A DNA stretch of 63,154 nt from NCBI GenBank assembly GCA_934121925.1, contig CAKOVK010000007.1:1-63154 (forward strand), written 5' to 3'. Under the pieces are notes generated by a model. That model ran no database searches, was not told the origin of the DNA, and saw only the letters and a list, made by a program, of their open reading frames with translations. Each line of letters starts with the position of its first letter. Position 1 is the stretch's first letter. The position numbers and the translations under genes were made by a program. The stretch comes from an uncultured Clostridia bacterium. GTDB lineage: Bacteria; Bacillota; Clostridia; TANB77; CAG-508. Shown here piece by piece: positions 1-9,600 of the stretch.

Positions 1-56
1 GCTAACACTTTGCTTGTGATTTTTCCATTGCTACCTCTAAATAAATTATTAAACAT
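1..56 (-). CDS. 5' end of an unidentified gene, cut by the window edge
   Basis: An ATG at 56-54 on the minus strand is preceded by a strong AGGAGG ribosome site (about 63-68) and stays open to the window edge, giving 18 residues that begin MFNNLFRGSNGKITSK. The fragment is too short to assign to a family. About 200 bp of AT-rich sequence without a gene separates it from the terminator near 280. Confidence 0.5.
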   Translation of the reverse strand, partial: MFNNLFRGSNGKITSKVL

Positions 57-259
57 AACTAGTTCCTCCTAAAATAATTTCATATATATGCTTATTTATA
101 TATTAATATAGCATTATCTTTACATTTTTGTTAAGCAATGTCAATATATGTATTTTCCCCTCGAATTGTTTTTTTCTAAACTATATATACGGAAACTTAA
201 AATATATAATTAATTACTTAAAAATTACATTTTTATGACATTTTATAAATTATCAAATT

Positions 260-298
260 AAAACGGGACACCTCCATATGAATGGTCTGTCCCGTTTT
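260..298 (-). terminator. Rho-independent terminator after the patatin gene
   Basis: AAAACGGGACA at 260-270 pairs with TGTCCCGTTTT at 288-298, and T-rich sequence lies on both sides. It sits directly downstream of the minus-strand gene ending at 307. Its GGGACA/TGTCCC core resembles the GGGGACAGTCCCC palindromes dispersed elsewhere in the window. Confidence 0.75.
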
Positions 299-306
299 AA
301 TTATTT

Positions 307-1143
307 TTATTTTAAACTTTTCTTTAGCCTTGTTATATGGTCTAAGGTTTGCATATAACCTTCTTTATAGCAGAATTCTAGTTTATTTATGCTAAATGGT
401 TTTGCATCTCTTAAGTCTAGTTCTATTACATAATCACTTATTCTAACTGATTCTCTTATTAGATTCTCAGTCATTAAATCTAATGACTGCATTCCTATGT
501 TGTATATTGTCTTTTGCTTTCTTGGAGTTTTTAGTTTGAACCTTATAGAAATTACTTTGTCTACTCCTAATTTTTTGCATTCTGCAGATGGCAAATTATC
601 AAAGACTCCTCCATCCACGAATTGAAATTCTTTATATTCAAATGGAGCATACATTATTGGGAATGTAGAACTTGCTCTGACTGCTTTCCCTATTTCTATA
701 TCGTGTATGTATTCTTCTCCTTGTAATTCTTTGCTATTTGTAAATATTATTTCTCTATCTGATATTAAATCTGTTGCTGGTATAGATATTGGTAATTTTA
801 TATCTTTTATGTTTTTTATATTTTTTAATTTTCCTGATTCTTCTATTGCCGATTCTATATTATAGCTGGAAGTTATTCCTCCTAGTTTTATTCCTCTTAC
901 TTCTTTTATATTTCCAAACACATACTTAGGAGATATTGCCATTACAGATTTAGCAAAATAATTAAATAATTTAATCATTTCTTCTGTTGTATATCCCATT
1001 CCATAAAGCGCTGCAACTATGCTACCCGCAGATGTTCCTGCCACGGCATCTATTTTTATTCCGTTTTCTTCTAGTGCTTTTATTGCACCTATATGTGCAG
1101 CTCCTCTGACTCCACCACCTGCTAATGCTAAACCTATTTTCAT
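307..1143 (-). CDS. Patatin-like phospholipase / serine acyl hydrolase
   Basis: This 278-residue protein belongs to the bacterial patatin (RssA/YlbK-like) family, which hydrolyses acyl esters of lipids with a Ser-Asp dyad. The oxyanion-hole loop GGGVRG is near residue 9, the nucleophile motif GTSAGS near residue 37 (the Ser between Thr and Ala) and the catalytic DGG motif near residue 177. There is no signal peptide, so it is probably cytoplasmic or membrane associated. The ATG at 1143 follows an AGGAGG ribosome site. The gene is monocistronic, between a terminator and an intergenic hairpin repeat. The physiological substrate cannot be told. Confidence 0.9.
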   Translation of the reverse strand: MKIGLALAGGGVRGAAHIGAIKALEENGIKIDAVAGTSAGSIVAALYGMGYTTEEMIKLFNYFAKSVMAISPKYVFGNIKEVRGIKLGGITSSYNIESAIEESGKLKNIKNIKDIKLPISIPATDLISDREIIFTNSKELQGEEYIHDIEIGKAVRASSTFPIMYAPFEYKEFQFVDGGVFDNLPSAECKKLGVDKVISIRFKLKTPRKQKTIYNIGMQSLDLMTENLIRESVRISDYVIELDLRDAKPFSINKLEFCYKEGYMQTLDHITRLKKSLK

Positions 1144-1182
1144 ATTTACCTCCTCTATTTATTAAATTGGATTTTGTTTAAT

Positions 1183-1280
1183 TGATGTGAGAGGTGTGAT
1201 GTGGGATGTAGGATTTATATGGTCGAGGCTTCGCAGGTCTTTCCCTATTTTTTCTCACTTCTCACCTCACACTTCGCACT
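1183..1280. repeat. Dispersed intergenic hairpin repeat, copy 1
   Basis: About 100 bp whose left arm (GATGTGAGAGGTGTGATGTG) is largely complementary to its right arm (CACTTCTCACCTCACACTTC). The apical part is shared with a second copy at 2061-2160: ATTTATANGGTC, GCTT, AGG, CTATTTTT. A left half-copy occurs at 28590-28624. It lies between the SDR and patatin genes and codes for nothing. Confidence 0.8.
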
Positions 1281-1296
1281 TGGTGTAAATTATAAT

Positions 1297-2040
1297 TTAT
1301 CTTTTTGCTTTTTCCATATTGTATACAATTTTACCAATAATTTTGTCTGGTACTATTTTGCTTAAGAATCTTATCATTTTGTTGTTTCCACCTGGTAATA
1401 TCATATATTTTCCTTTGAACATATTGTCTATTGCATATCTTGCAACATATCTTGCTGTCATTAGTTTTGTTTTGAATTCTACATTTGCTTTTTCTAAGAA
1501 TGCAGTTTTTATTGGTCCTGGACATAGTGCACTTATTTTTACATTTGAGTTTCTTTTTCTTAGTTCTTCGTAAATGCTTTGTGTTAGTTTTAATACATAT
1601 GCTTTTGTAGCATGGTATGTTGCCATGTGTGGTCCTGGCATAAATCCTGCTATTGATGCTACATTTAATATATATCCACTGTTTCTTTTACACATATCTT
1701 GCAAAAATAATTTTGTTAATGTATGAACTGCACATACATTTGTGTTTACCATATTTAGTTCTGTTATTAAATCTGTTTCTGTAAATTCTCCGCAAGTTCC
1801 AAATCCTGCATTGTTTATTAATATATCTATATTCTCTACTTGTTTATATAATTCTACACAATTTTCTGCAAGGCTTAAGTCCATACATATTATTTGTGAA
1901 TTGGTTTTTAGTTCTTTTTGTACTTGTTCTAGTTTTTCTTGTTCTCTTGCTACTAATACTAAGTCTATTCCTTGTTCGCTTAAGTATATTGCCATTTCTC
2001 TGCCTATTCCTGATGATGCTCCTGTAACTAATGCTTTCAT
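1297..2040 (-). CDS. Short-chain dehydrogenase/reductase (SDR)
   Basis: This 247-residue classical SDR is an NAD(P)H-dependent oxidoreductase with a Rossmann fold. The cofactor motif TGASSGIG is at residues 7-14 and NNAG near residue 76. A catalytic Ser lies in the VASIAGF strand, and YHATK supplies the Tyr and Lys near residues 145-149. The C-terminal tail (MIRFLSKIVPDKIIGKIVYNM) is amphipathic, as in YqjQ/DltE-like SDRs that act near the membrane. The ATG at 2040 is preceded by AGAAGGAAA. It is flanked on both sides by copies of the same hairpin repeat. The substrate is unknown. Confidence 0.9.
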   Translation of the reverse strand: MKALVTGASSGIGREMAIYLSEQGIDLVLVAREQEKLEQVQKELKTNSQIICMDLSLAENCVELYKQVENIDILINNAGFGTCGEFTETDLITELNMVNTNVCAVHTLTKLFLQDMCKRNSGYILNVASIAGFMPGPHMATYHATKAYVLKLTQSIYEELRKRNSNVKISALCPGPIKTAFLEKANVEFKTKLMTARYVARYAIDNMFKGKYMILPGGNNKMIRFLSKIVPDKIIGKIVYNMEKAKR

Positions 2041-2060
2041 AAATTTCCTTCTTTCTAAAT

Positions 2061-2160
2061 GTGAAGTGTGCGGTGGGAGGTAGGAGGTGTGATTTATAGG
2101 GTCAAAGCTTTGTAGGCTTTTCTCTATTTTTCACACTTCGCACCTCAAACCTCGCACTTC
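2061..2160. repeat. Dispersed intergenic hairpin repeat, copy 2
   Basis: The left arm GTGAAGTGTGCGGTGGGAGG and right arm CACACTTCGCACCTC fold back on each other. The central part matches the repeat at 1183-1280. It lies between the divergent SDR gene and leuS. An AT-rich stretch of about 170 bp without obvious motifs follows, up to leuS. Confidence 0.8.
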
Positions 2161-2334
2161 GTGAAATTTCAATTTACCTTTATTATTTGCCTTATTATAT
2201 CAGATAATTATAAATTTTAATAGTTTTACTTTATTTATTTTTATTTTTGTTATATAATCTTTCTAATATTATTTAGGGAACTTTCGCTTTGCGAGTTTTT
2301 TTACATTTATTTTATAGAAATGAGGAGATATGCT

Positions 2335-4743
2335 ATGGATTATAATCATAAAGAAATAGAAAAAAAATGGCAAAATTATTGGGATGAAAAACAAAGTTTT
2401 AAAGCAGTTACTGGAGATAAAAAGGAACCATATTATATATTGGTAGAATTTCCTTATCCTTCTGGAGCTGGTCTTCATGTCGGACATGTTAGAAGTTATA
2501 CTGCTCAAGATGCTTTGGCTAGAATGAAAAGAATGCAAGGTTATAATGTTTTATATCCAATGGGTTGGGATGCTTTTGGTGCTCCTGCTGAACAATATGC
2601 TATTAAAAATCATATTCACCCAAAAGAGGCTGTACAGGAAAATATTCACACTTTTAAGGGACAAATGAAAGACTTAGGTTTTTCTTTCGATTGGTCTCGT
2701 GAGTTTTCTACTACTGACCCAGATTATTATAAATGGACCCAATGGCAATTTTTACAATTTTATAAACATGGTATGGCATATAAGGATACTATTCCTGTAA
2801 ACTGGTGTCCTACTTGTAAGTCTGTTTTATCTAATGAGGATGCAGCTGGTGGAGTTTGTGAGAGATGCGGTAGTGCCGTTGAACAAAAAGAAAAGTCTCA
2901 ATGGATGCTTAGAATGAGTGATTATGCAGAAGATTTATTAAAAGGTTTAGATGATACTAATTTTGCTGATAGAGTAAAACTTGGTCAAATTAACTGGATT
3001 GGTAAATCTACTGGTGTTGAACTTGATGTACAAATTGTTGGTGGAGGTAAGTTCTCTGTATTTACAACTTGTATTGAAACAGTTTATGGTATTACATTTT
3101 TTGTTATTGCTCCTGATGGCAAATTAATTAAAGAATTAATGCCTAGAGTAAAAAATAAAGATGAAGTTAATGAGTATATTAAAGAAACTGCTAAAAAATC
3201 TGCTATGGATAGAACAGAGTTAAATAAAGGTAAAACAGGTTGCAGAGTAGATGGAATTATGGCTATTAACCCTGTTAATGGAAAAGAAGTTCCTGTATTT
3301 TTAGGTGACTTTGTTTTAGGAGACTACGGAACTGGGGCTGTTATGGCTGTTCCTTCTCATGATCAAAGAGATTTTGAATATGCAGTAGAACACAACTTGG
3401 AAATGATTCCTGTTATTGATGGCAGAGATGTTAGCGAATCTGCTTTTGAAAAACAAGATTATTTAGGTAAAGGCTGTAAATTAATTAATTCTGAAGAATT
3501 TACTGGTCTTACTGTTGAAGAAGCTAAAGAAGCTATTACAAACAAATTAGTGGAAAAAGGTATTGCTAGAAAAGTAAATAATTATAAGATGAGAGATTGG
3601 GTATTTTCTCGCCAAAGATTCTGGGGAGAGCCTATTCCTATGATTTATTGTGAAAAATGTGGATGGCAACCAATGAAGGAAGAAGATTTACCTTTATTGT
3701 TACCAGATGTTGCAGAATATGAACCAACTGAAAGTGGAGAAAGTCCTCTTGCCAATATTACTGATTGGGTAAATACGACTTGTCCTCATTGTGGTGGAAA
3801 GGCTAGAAGGGAAACTGATACAATGCCTAACTGGGCTGGTTCTAGCTGGTATTTCTTAAGATTTATGGATCCTCATAATGATAAGGAATTTGCTTCGATG
3901 GATGCTATGAAATATTGGAATAGAGTTGATTGGTACAATGGTGGTATGGAGCATACTGCAAGACATTTGCTATATGCAAGATTTTGGGTTCAATTCTTAT
4001 ATAATATTGGTTTAGTTCCTAAAAAAGAAATGATTTGGACTCGTGTTAGCCATGGTATGGTTTTAGGTTCTAATAATGAAAAAATGAGTAAATCTAAAGG
4101 AAATGTTATTAATCCTGATGATATAGTTAATGAATATGGTGCAGATACTTTAAGACTTTATGAAATGTTTATGGGTGATTATACACAAGATGCTCCTTGG
4201 AGTACAGATTCTTTAAGAGGTTGCAAACGTTTTATAGATAAAGTTATTCGTTTAAAAGATAAGATTGGTGATGGAGAAGGTTATTCTAAAAAGTTAGAAC
4301 CAATTATCCACAAAACAATTAAAAAAGTGCAAACTGATTTAACTACAATGGCTTATAATACAGCAGTATCAGCATTAATGATTTTAGCTAATAGCTTTGA
4401 TGCTGAGGATAAAATAACAAAAGAAGATTATCATTTGTTATTAACTCTATTAAACCCTATTGCTCCTCATATTACAGAGGAAATAAATGAGCAATTAGGA
4501 TTTAAGCCAATCTGCGAATCTAGCTGGCCTAAATATGATGAGGCTAAAACAATAGATAGTGAAAAGGAAATTCCTGTTCAAATAAATGGTAAAGTAAAGG
4601 CAACTGTTAAAATTACACTAGATGAAGATGAAGCTAGTGTAAAGGCAAAAGCTCTTGAAGCTGTTGCTAGTTTACTAGATGGAAAAAATGTTGTAAAAGA
4701 AATCTATGTAAAAAATAAAATTTATAATATAGTTGTAAAATAG
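2335..4743 (+). CDS. leuS: Leucyl-tRNA synthetase
   Basis: LeuRS charges tRNA-Leu with leucine. The HIGH-type signature PYPSGAGLHVGH is near residue 42 and the KMSKS signature (KMSKSKGN) near residue 585. Between them lie two zinc-ribbon-like CxxC pairs (CPTCKS/CERCGS and CEKCGW/CPHCGG) and the CP1 editing domain. The length of 802 residues is normal for bacterial LeuRS. An upstream in-frame ATG exists at 2320, but the AGGAGA at 2323-2328 is correctly spaced only for the ATG at 2335, so I use that. I found no T-box leader in the short upstream region. The gene has its own terminator. It contains no in-frame CGG codon. Confidence 0.98.
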   Translation: MDYNHKEIEKKWQNYWDEKQSFKAVTGDKKEPYYILVEFPYPSGAGLHVGHVRSYTAQDALARMKRMQGYNVLYPMGWDAFGAPAEQYAIKNHIHPKEAVQENIHTFKGQMKDLGFSFDWSREFSTTDPDYYKWTQWQFLQFYKHGMAYKDTIPVNWCPTCKSVLSNEDAAGGVCERCGSAVEQKEKSQWMLRMSDYAEDLLKGLDDTNFADRVKLGQINWIGKSTGVELDVQIVGGGKFSVFTTCIETVYGITFFVIAPDGKLIKELMPRVKNKDEVNEYIKETAKKSAMDRTELNKGKTGCRVDGIMAINPVNGKEVPVFLGDFVLGDYGTGAVMAVPSHDQRDFEYAVEHNLEMIPVIDGRDVSESAFEKQDYLGKGCKLINSEEFTGLTVEEAKEAITNKLVEKGIARKVNNYKMRDWVFSRQRFWGEPIPMIYCEKCGWQPMKEEDLPLLLPDVAEYEPTESGESPLANITDWVNTTCPHCGGKARRETDTMPNWAGSSWYFLRFMDPHNDKEFASMDAMKYWNRVDWYNGGMEHTARHLLYARFWVQFLYNIGLVPKKEMIWTRVSHGMVLGSNNEKMSKSKGNVINPDDIVNEYGADTLRLYEMFMGDYTQDAPWSTDSLRGCKRFIDKVIRLKDKIGDGEGYSKKLEPIIHKTIKKVQTDLTTMAYNTAVSALMILANSFDAEDKITKEDYHLLLTLLNPIAPHITEEINEQLGFKPICESSWPKYDEAKTIDSEKEIPVQINGKVKATVKITLDEDEASVKAKALEAVASLLDGKNVVKEIYVKNKIYNIVVK

Positions 4744-4747
4744 AGAT

Positions 4748-4786
4748 AAAAAAAGATTTTGGAATTGTTTCCAAAATCTTTTTTTG
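4748..4786 (+). terminator. leuS terminator
   Basis: AAAGATTTTGGA pairs with TCCAAAATCTTT around an ATTGTT loop and is followed by a run of T. It starts 5 bp after the leuS stop codon. Confidence 0.9.
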
Positions 4787-4844
4787 CTGAATAGAAATTT
4801 TTTCGATTTTTCCTATTCAATAACCAATGACTCCTTAAGTCACT

Positions 4845-5081
4845 TTATTCAATATAACTATTATTATATAATTCATCTGGACATATATCTGCTCCATTTT
4901 CCCATGCTATAGATAGTCCTGCTATTTTAACTCTTTTAAATTTATCATAGTCTTTTAGTTTTTCAAAGGCTTTATGATTTAAATATGGTTTTACATCGAA
5001 TTTTTTTACTTCTCCATTATTGAATTTAATCTTTAATGTGTAATCTTCTAATACTTCTACCTCTTGAGCTCTTGGTCTCAT
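4845..5081 (-). CDS. DUF2442 domain protein (putative antitoxin-like partner)
   Basis: This 78-residue protein has the DUF2442 pattern: a short beta-rich start (VEVLEDYTLKIKFNNGEVKKFD), then VKPYL, and the conserved C-terminal IAWENGADICPDELY. It starts 5 bp after the DUF4160 gene ends, so the two are translated together. DUF4160/DUF2442 pairs are widespread and often suspected to be toxin-antitoxin modules, but to my knowledge this is unproven for most members. No catalytic residues are evident. Confidence 0.85.
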   Translation of the reverse strand: MRPRAQEVEVLEDYTLKIKFNNGEVKKFDVKPYLNHKAFEKLKDYDKFKRVKIAGLSIAWENGADICPDELYNNSYIE

Positions 5082-5086
5082 TTAAA

Positions 5087-5353
5087 TCACTCCAATCCTT
5101 TTATTTTTATAATCTCGCCATTATCATTATATACATTCCATGCAGCTTTTATTTCATCCTTATGCAATTCTATCCATGCCAAAACTAGTTTTTCCTGTTT
5201 TTTTGGCAATTTTCCATCGAGAATAACTCCATCACAAGTAATTGACATTTCGTATTCGTTATATTTAATGTGTATATGTGGTTCATTATGATGTCCACTA
5301 ATTTCTTTATAAATATAAATAAGTATACCATAAAAATGCGAAATAAGTGGCAT
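5087..5353 (-). CDS. DUF4160 domain protein
   Basis: This 88-residue protein has the DUF4160 hallmark: ISHFYGILIYIYKEISGHHNEPHIH, with the H-x-P-H-x-H-like cluster, followed by KLPKKQEKLVLAWIELHKDEI. It is the first gene of a two-gene unit with DUF2442. The ATG at 5353 is preceded by an AAAGGAGGTGA ribosome site. Its function is not established. It could be the toxin-like half of a pair or a small regulatory protein. Confidence 0.85.
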   Translation of the reverse strand: MPLISHFYGILIYIYKEISGHHNEPHIHIKYNEYEMSITCDGVILDGKLPKKQEKLVLAWIELHKDEIKAAWNVYNDNGEIIKIKGLE

Positions 5354-5528
5354 AGCTTCACCTCCTTTATTGTAGCATTTTTAATTTAATTTTTCAACAC
5401 TGGTATTATTTAGAATTAAATTTTTAGAATAAAAAAATGTTAGATTAAATTAATAACTATAATTTAGCATTCTATAAATCAAATGTCAATATTTTTTACA
5501 TTTTTTTACAGATGTTTTTTTGTGTTTT

Positions 5529-5548
5529 GGGCGTATGCAATACGCCCC
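5529..5548. repeat. GGGCGTATGCAATACGCCC palindrome
   Basis: GGGCGTAT is mirrored by ATACGCCC around a GCA centre. The GC-rich block stands out in very AT-rich intergenic DNA. It looks like a short REP-type element, a different family from the GGGGACAGTCCCC one. The rest of the 5354-5731 spacer holds only the promoter below and a possible 15-codon leader with TTG at 5668. Confidence 0.7.
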
Positions 5549-5609
5549 TACGTTCTTTAAATTTGAGTTGAATAATAATCCTCTTATATTTTCTTATTAC
5601 TTGCATTGT

Positions 5610-5638
5610 TTGACTTGTTAGCCATTTTATGTTAATAT
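5610..5638 (+). promoter_or_regulatory. Sigma-A type promoter for the MBL hydrolase
   Basis: TTGACT at 5610-5615 and TAATAT at 5633-5638 are separated by 17 bp, upstream of the plus-strand MBL-fold gene. Confidence 0.55.
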
Positions 5639-5731
5639 ATAAATTATCAAATTCAGGAGGTATTTGATTTCCATGCGTATTGATTATGGAACAGTGCAAA
5701 ATTATTTCTAAATTGAAAGGAGTATTCAGCT

Positions 5732-6448
5732 TTGTTTTTGCATTTTTTAGGAAGGGGTGCAGGTTTTGCTGATGAGCATACATCTGCATATTTTGTCACT
5801 AACAATGAGGATTTTTTCTTAATAGATTGTCCTTGTTCAGCCTTTGTTAAATTGAAACATCTTGATTTATGTACATGTAATAAGCTTTACACGCTTATAA
5901 CTCACACTCATGGAGATCATATTGGGGGATTGGGTCTTTGGGTTCAGTATTGTTTTTTTGTTCTTCAAAAAAAGGTTACCATATTGGCACCTTCTGAAGA
6001 AGTGAAAAAAGACATAATAACTATTCTTACTATTGAAGGAAATGAGCCTGATTGGTATGAAACAAGTGTTATCTCTCATCATATTGATTCACTCAACCCA
6101 TATGACGAATTTCCATATATCGAACCAGTCTTAACTGAACATTCTCCTCAACTTTCTGGAAAGTGTTTTGGTTATTATATTGAAGCAATTTACGGTAAAG
6201 CTTTTGTTTATACCGGCGATACTTCAACTCTGGAACCTTTTAAGGAATTTTTCGATTGTTGCGATGAGCTCTATGTAGATATATCTGTTTCTTATGGTCA
6301 AATTCATTTGAAACTTGAAGATGCTCTTCCAGATCTTATAAGATTAACTAATCAAAATATAAAAGTTTACCTTATGCATCTGGATAATGAAAAAAGAGCT
6401 CAAAAACTTATTAACGGAATTCCAAATATCAAAGTTGCATCAGTTTAA
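5732..6448 (+). CDS. MBL-fold metallo-hydrolase
   Basis: This 238-residue metallo-beta-lactamase-fold protein carries the metal motif THTHGDHIGG near residue 60 (HxHxDH), and later TEHSP, YTGD and LMHLD, which supply the remaining histidines and aspartates. The architecture is RNase Z/YycJ-like. The start is a TTG at 5732, supported by GAAAGGAG at 5715-5722, since no ATG is available in frame. The substrate is unknown. An upstream 15-codon reading frame with its own AGGAGG could couple translation. Confidence 0.85.
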   Translation: MFLHFLGRGAGFADEHTSAYFVTNNEDFFLIDCPCSAFVKLKHLDLCTCNKLYTLITHTHGDHIGGLGLWVQYCFFVLQKKVTILAPSEEVKKDIITILTIEGNEPDWYETSVISHHIDSLNPYDEFPYIEPVLTEHSPQLSGKCFGYYIEAIYGKAFVYTGDTSTLEPFKEFFDCCDELYVDISVSYGQIHLKLEDALPDLIRLTNQNIKVYLMHLDNEKRAQKLINGIPNIKVASV

Positions 6449-6450
6449 CA

Positions 6451-6487
6451 AAAAGATCCCGGTCAAGTAAAACTTGGTCGGGATTTT
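6451..6487 (+). terminator. Terminator of the MBL gene
   Basis: GATCCCGGTCAAG pairs with CTTGGTCGGGATT (with wobble pairs) and is followed by a T run. A second perfect inverted repeat, TATATAGTAGGAAAT with its complement, follows at about 6487-6523. Confidence 0.8.
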
Positions 6488-6587
6488 TTATATAGTAGGA
6501 AATTTCTCATTTCCTACTATATAAAAATGCTATAATCGCTATTGCCTTTGAGATTTCCTCATTTCATTCGGAAACTCAAATCGGCGA

Positions 6588-6617
6588 GAACAAAGGGCGA
6601 CTAAAGTCGCTTTGTTC
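6588..6617 (-). terminator. Hairpin downstream of purL
   Basis: GAACAAAG and CGAC pair with GTCG and CTTTGTTC around TAAA, with a two-base bulge. It lies 8 bp after the purL stop. There is no clear U-tract, so its role as a terminator is uncertain. Another hairpin (TTTGAGATTTCC with its complement) is at 6548-6581. Confidence 0.45.
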
Positions 6618-6624
6618 TTATATT

Positions 6625-9600
6625 TTATTTAAAGTATTCTATTCCTGATTCGAATAGTTTTTGGTCCATGTTTCCTGGTACGTTTATTATATTCCCTCTA
6701 TAACTTCTTTCTGAATGTGCCATTTTTCCAAGTATTCTACCATCTTTACTTGTTATTCCTTCTACTGCATATACTGAACCGTTTGGATTGTAGTCTATGT
6801 CGTATGTTGCGTTTCCTTTTTCATCTACATATTGTGTTGCCACTTGTCCATTTGCTATTAATTCTTGCATTACCTTTTCGCTTGCTACGAATTTTCCTTC
6901 TCCATGTGAAATTGGTATTACAAATTCTTGACCTAAATCTATTTTGCTAAACCATGGTGATAATTTTGATACTACTTTTGTAGTTACCAATTTTGATTGG
7001 TGCCTTGCTATGTTGTTGTATGTTAGTGTTGGCATTTTGGATGTTGGTTCTATAATTTCCCCATATGGTACTAGTCCTAGTTTTATTAATGCTTGGAATC
7101 CATTACATATTCCCAATATTAAACCATCTTGTTCGTTTAAATGTTTGTGAATTGCTTCTTTTAATCTTGGATTTCTAAATACTGTTGCTATAAATTTACC
7201 AGAACCGTCTGGCTCATCTCCTGCACTAAAACCTCCTGGAAGCATTATTATTTGTGATTCATTAATTAGTTTTTCCATTGCAATTATAGATTCTTCTATG
7301 TCTGTTTGTTTTAGGTTTTTAAATACTGCTATTTTAGGATCCCCACCTGCATCTATAAATGCTTTTGCTAAATCGTATTCGCAGTTTGTTCCTGGGAATA
7401 CTGGTATAAAGATTTTTGGTTTGGCTATTTTTATTTTATGTGAGCCCACTTGAGGTGCGTCCCCTACTGGTTTATACAATATGTTTTCTACTTTTTTATT
7501 TATTTCGTTTGCCTTTGTTGGGAATACTTTTTCTAGTGGTTCTTCCCATATTTTTATTAATTCTTCTAGGTCTAATATTTCGTCTTCTGATATTTTTATT
7601 TCTTTGTTATTTGTAGTAATTCCTAAAAGTTCTAGTTTTTCATTTTCTATTTTATCTTTTGCTTCTATTATAAATGTTGCATAACGTGGCTTAAATAAGC
7701 ATTTATTAGCTTTAAATTCAAAACCTATTTTATTACCTATACACATTTTTGTTATTGTGTCTGCTATTCCAAATTGTCTTACTGTTGCAACAGATACAGC
7801 CTTGTCATCTTCTATTAGTTTATGTACTAATTCATAGTTTTCTTTTAAATCTTTAAAATCTGGTAAAAATTCTTCTGTTATTTTTGTTTTTAGCATATAC
7901 ACATTTGAATTTGCTTTTTTAAATTCATTTGATACTACCTTATTTGTGTCCACAACCCCTATACAGAATGATGTAAGTGTTGGTGGAACATCTAATTCGT
8001 TGTATGAACCTGACATTGAGTCTTTTCCACCTATTGATGCAAGTCCTAATTCTTCTTGAACTAAATATGCTCCTAAAAGTGCTGCTAATGGTTTTCCCCA
8101 TCTTGTAGGCTCTTCTCTTAATTTTTCAAAATATTCTTGGAAAGTAAACCATGCTTTTTTATAGTCTCCTCCACATGCTACATATTTTGTAAGTGAATCT
8201 ATAACTGCAAATGCAGCTCCATGTAATGGACTTATTTCTGAAAGATATGGATCATACCCAAAGCTCATTATTGTTCCAGAATTTGTGTAACCATTTAATG
8301 TTGGTATTCTTGCACACATAGCTTCTGTAGGTGTTAATTGGTATTTGCCACCAAATGGCATTAGCACTGTTCCTGCTCCTATTGAACTGTCAAACCTTTC
8401 TACCAATCCTTTTTGAGAACAACAATTTAAATCTGATATTGTATCCTTCCAAAGTTCTGTTTTTAAGCAATTTTTTCCGTCTGTTTTGATGCAATTTGAT
8501 GTCTTTAAGGAAAAAGGGGCCTGTCCCCTTTTTCCCCAAGTGAAGTATTCTGCTAATCCTTTTGGGGCTTCTATTTTTGCATTTGCTATTTTTACTGTTC
8601 CGTTTGTGTTTAAAAATTCTCTTGATAGGTCAACTATAAGCTTTCCTCTCCAGTACATTTTCATTCTTGGCTCTTTTGTTACTTTTGCTACTACTGTAGA
8701 TTCTATATTTTCTGCTTCTGCAAGTTTTTGGAATTTTTCTACATCTTTTTCTTCTATTACTACTGCCATTCTTTCTTGTGATTCTGATATTGCTAGTTCA
8801 GTTCCATCCAATCCTTCGTATTTTTTTGGAACTTTATCTAGGTTTATTTCTAATCCATCTGCAAGTTCTCCTATTGCTACGGAAACACCGCCTGCGCCGA
8901 AATCATTACACCTTTTTATTAGTGTTGTTACTTCTGGATTTCTAAATAATCTTTGTATTTTTCTTTCTTCTGGTGCATTTCCCTTTTGCACTTCTGCTCC
9001 ACATGTTGTAAGTGATGCACTATTATGTGCTTTTGATGAACCTGTTGCTCCTCCACATCCATCTCTACCTGTCCTTCCACCTAATAGAACTACTACATCT
9101 CCTGGCTCTGGTACTTTTCTAATTACGTTTTTCTTTGGTGCTGCTCCTACTAATGCACCTATTTCTAGTCTTTTAGCTACATAACCTGGATGATATATTT
9201 CTGCAACTTGCCCTGTTGCTAATCCTATTTGGTTTCCATATGAACTATATCCTCTCGCTGCTTCATTTGTTAGTTTTCTTTGTGGTAATTTATTTGGTAG
9301 TGTGTATTTTACTGATGTTCTTGGATCTCCACATCCTGTTACTCTCATTGCTTGGTATACATATACTCTTCCAGATAATGGGTCACGTATTGCTCCTCCT
9401 AAGCATGTTGCTGCTCCACCAAATGGTTCTATTTCTGTTGGATGATTATGCGTTTCGTTTTTAAACATTATTAGGTATTCTTCTGGTTTTCCGTCTACCA
9501 ATATTTCTGCTTGTATACTACATGCATTTATTTCTTCTGATTCGTCTAAGTCTTTTAACATTCCTTTTTTCTTTAATTCTTTTACTGCTATTGTTGCTAC

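Noticed and set aside
2200..2334. T-box or other tRNA-sensing leader before leuS
   Set aside because: The upstream region is too short and lacks a T-box sequence or specifier loop. Only a weak hairpin (AACTTTCGC/GCGAGTT) with a T run is seen.
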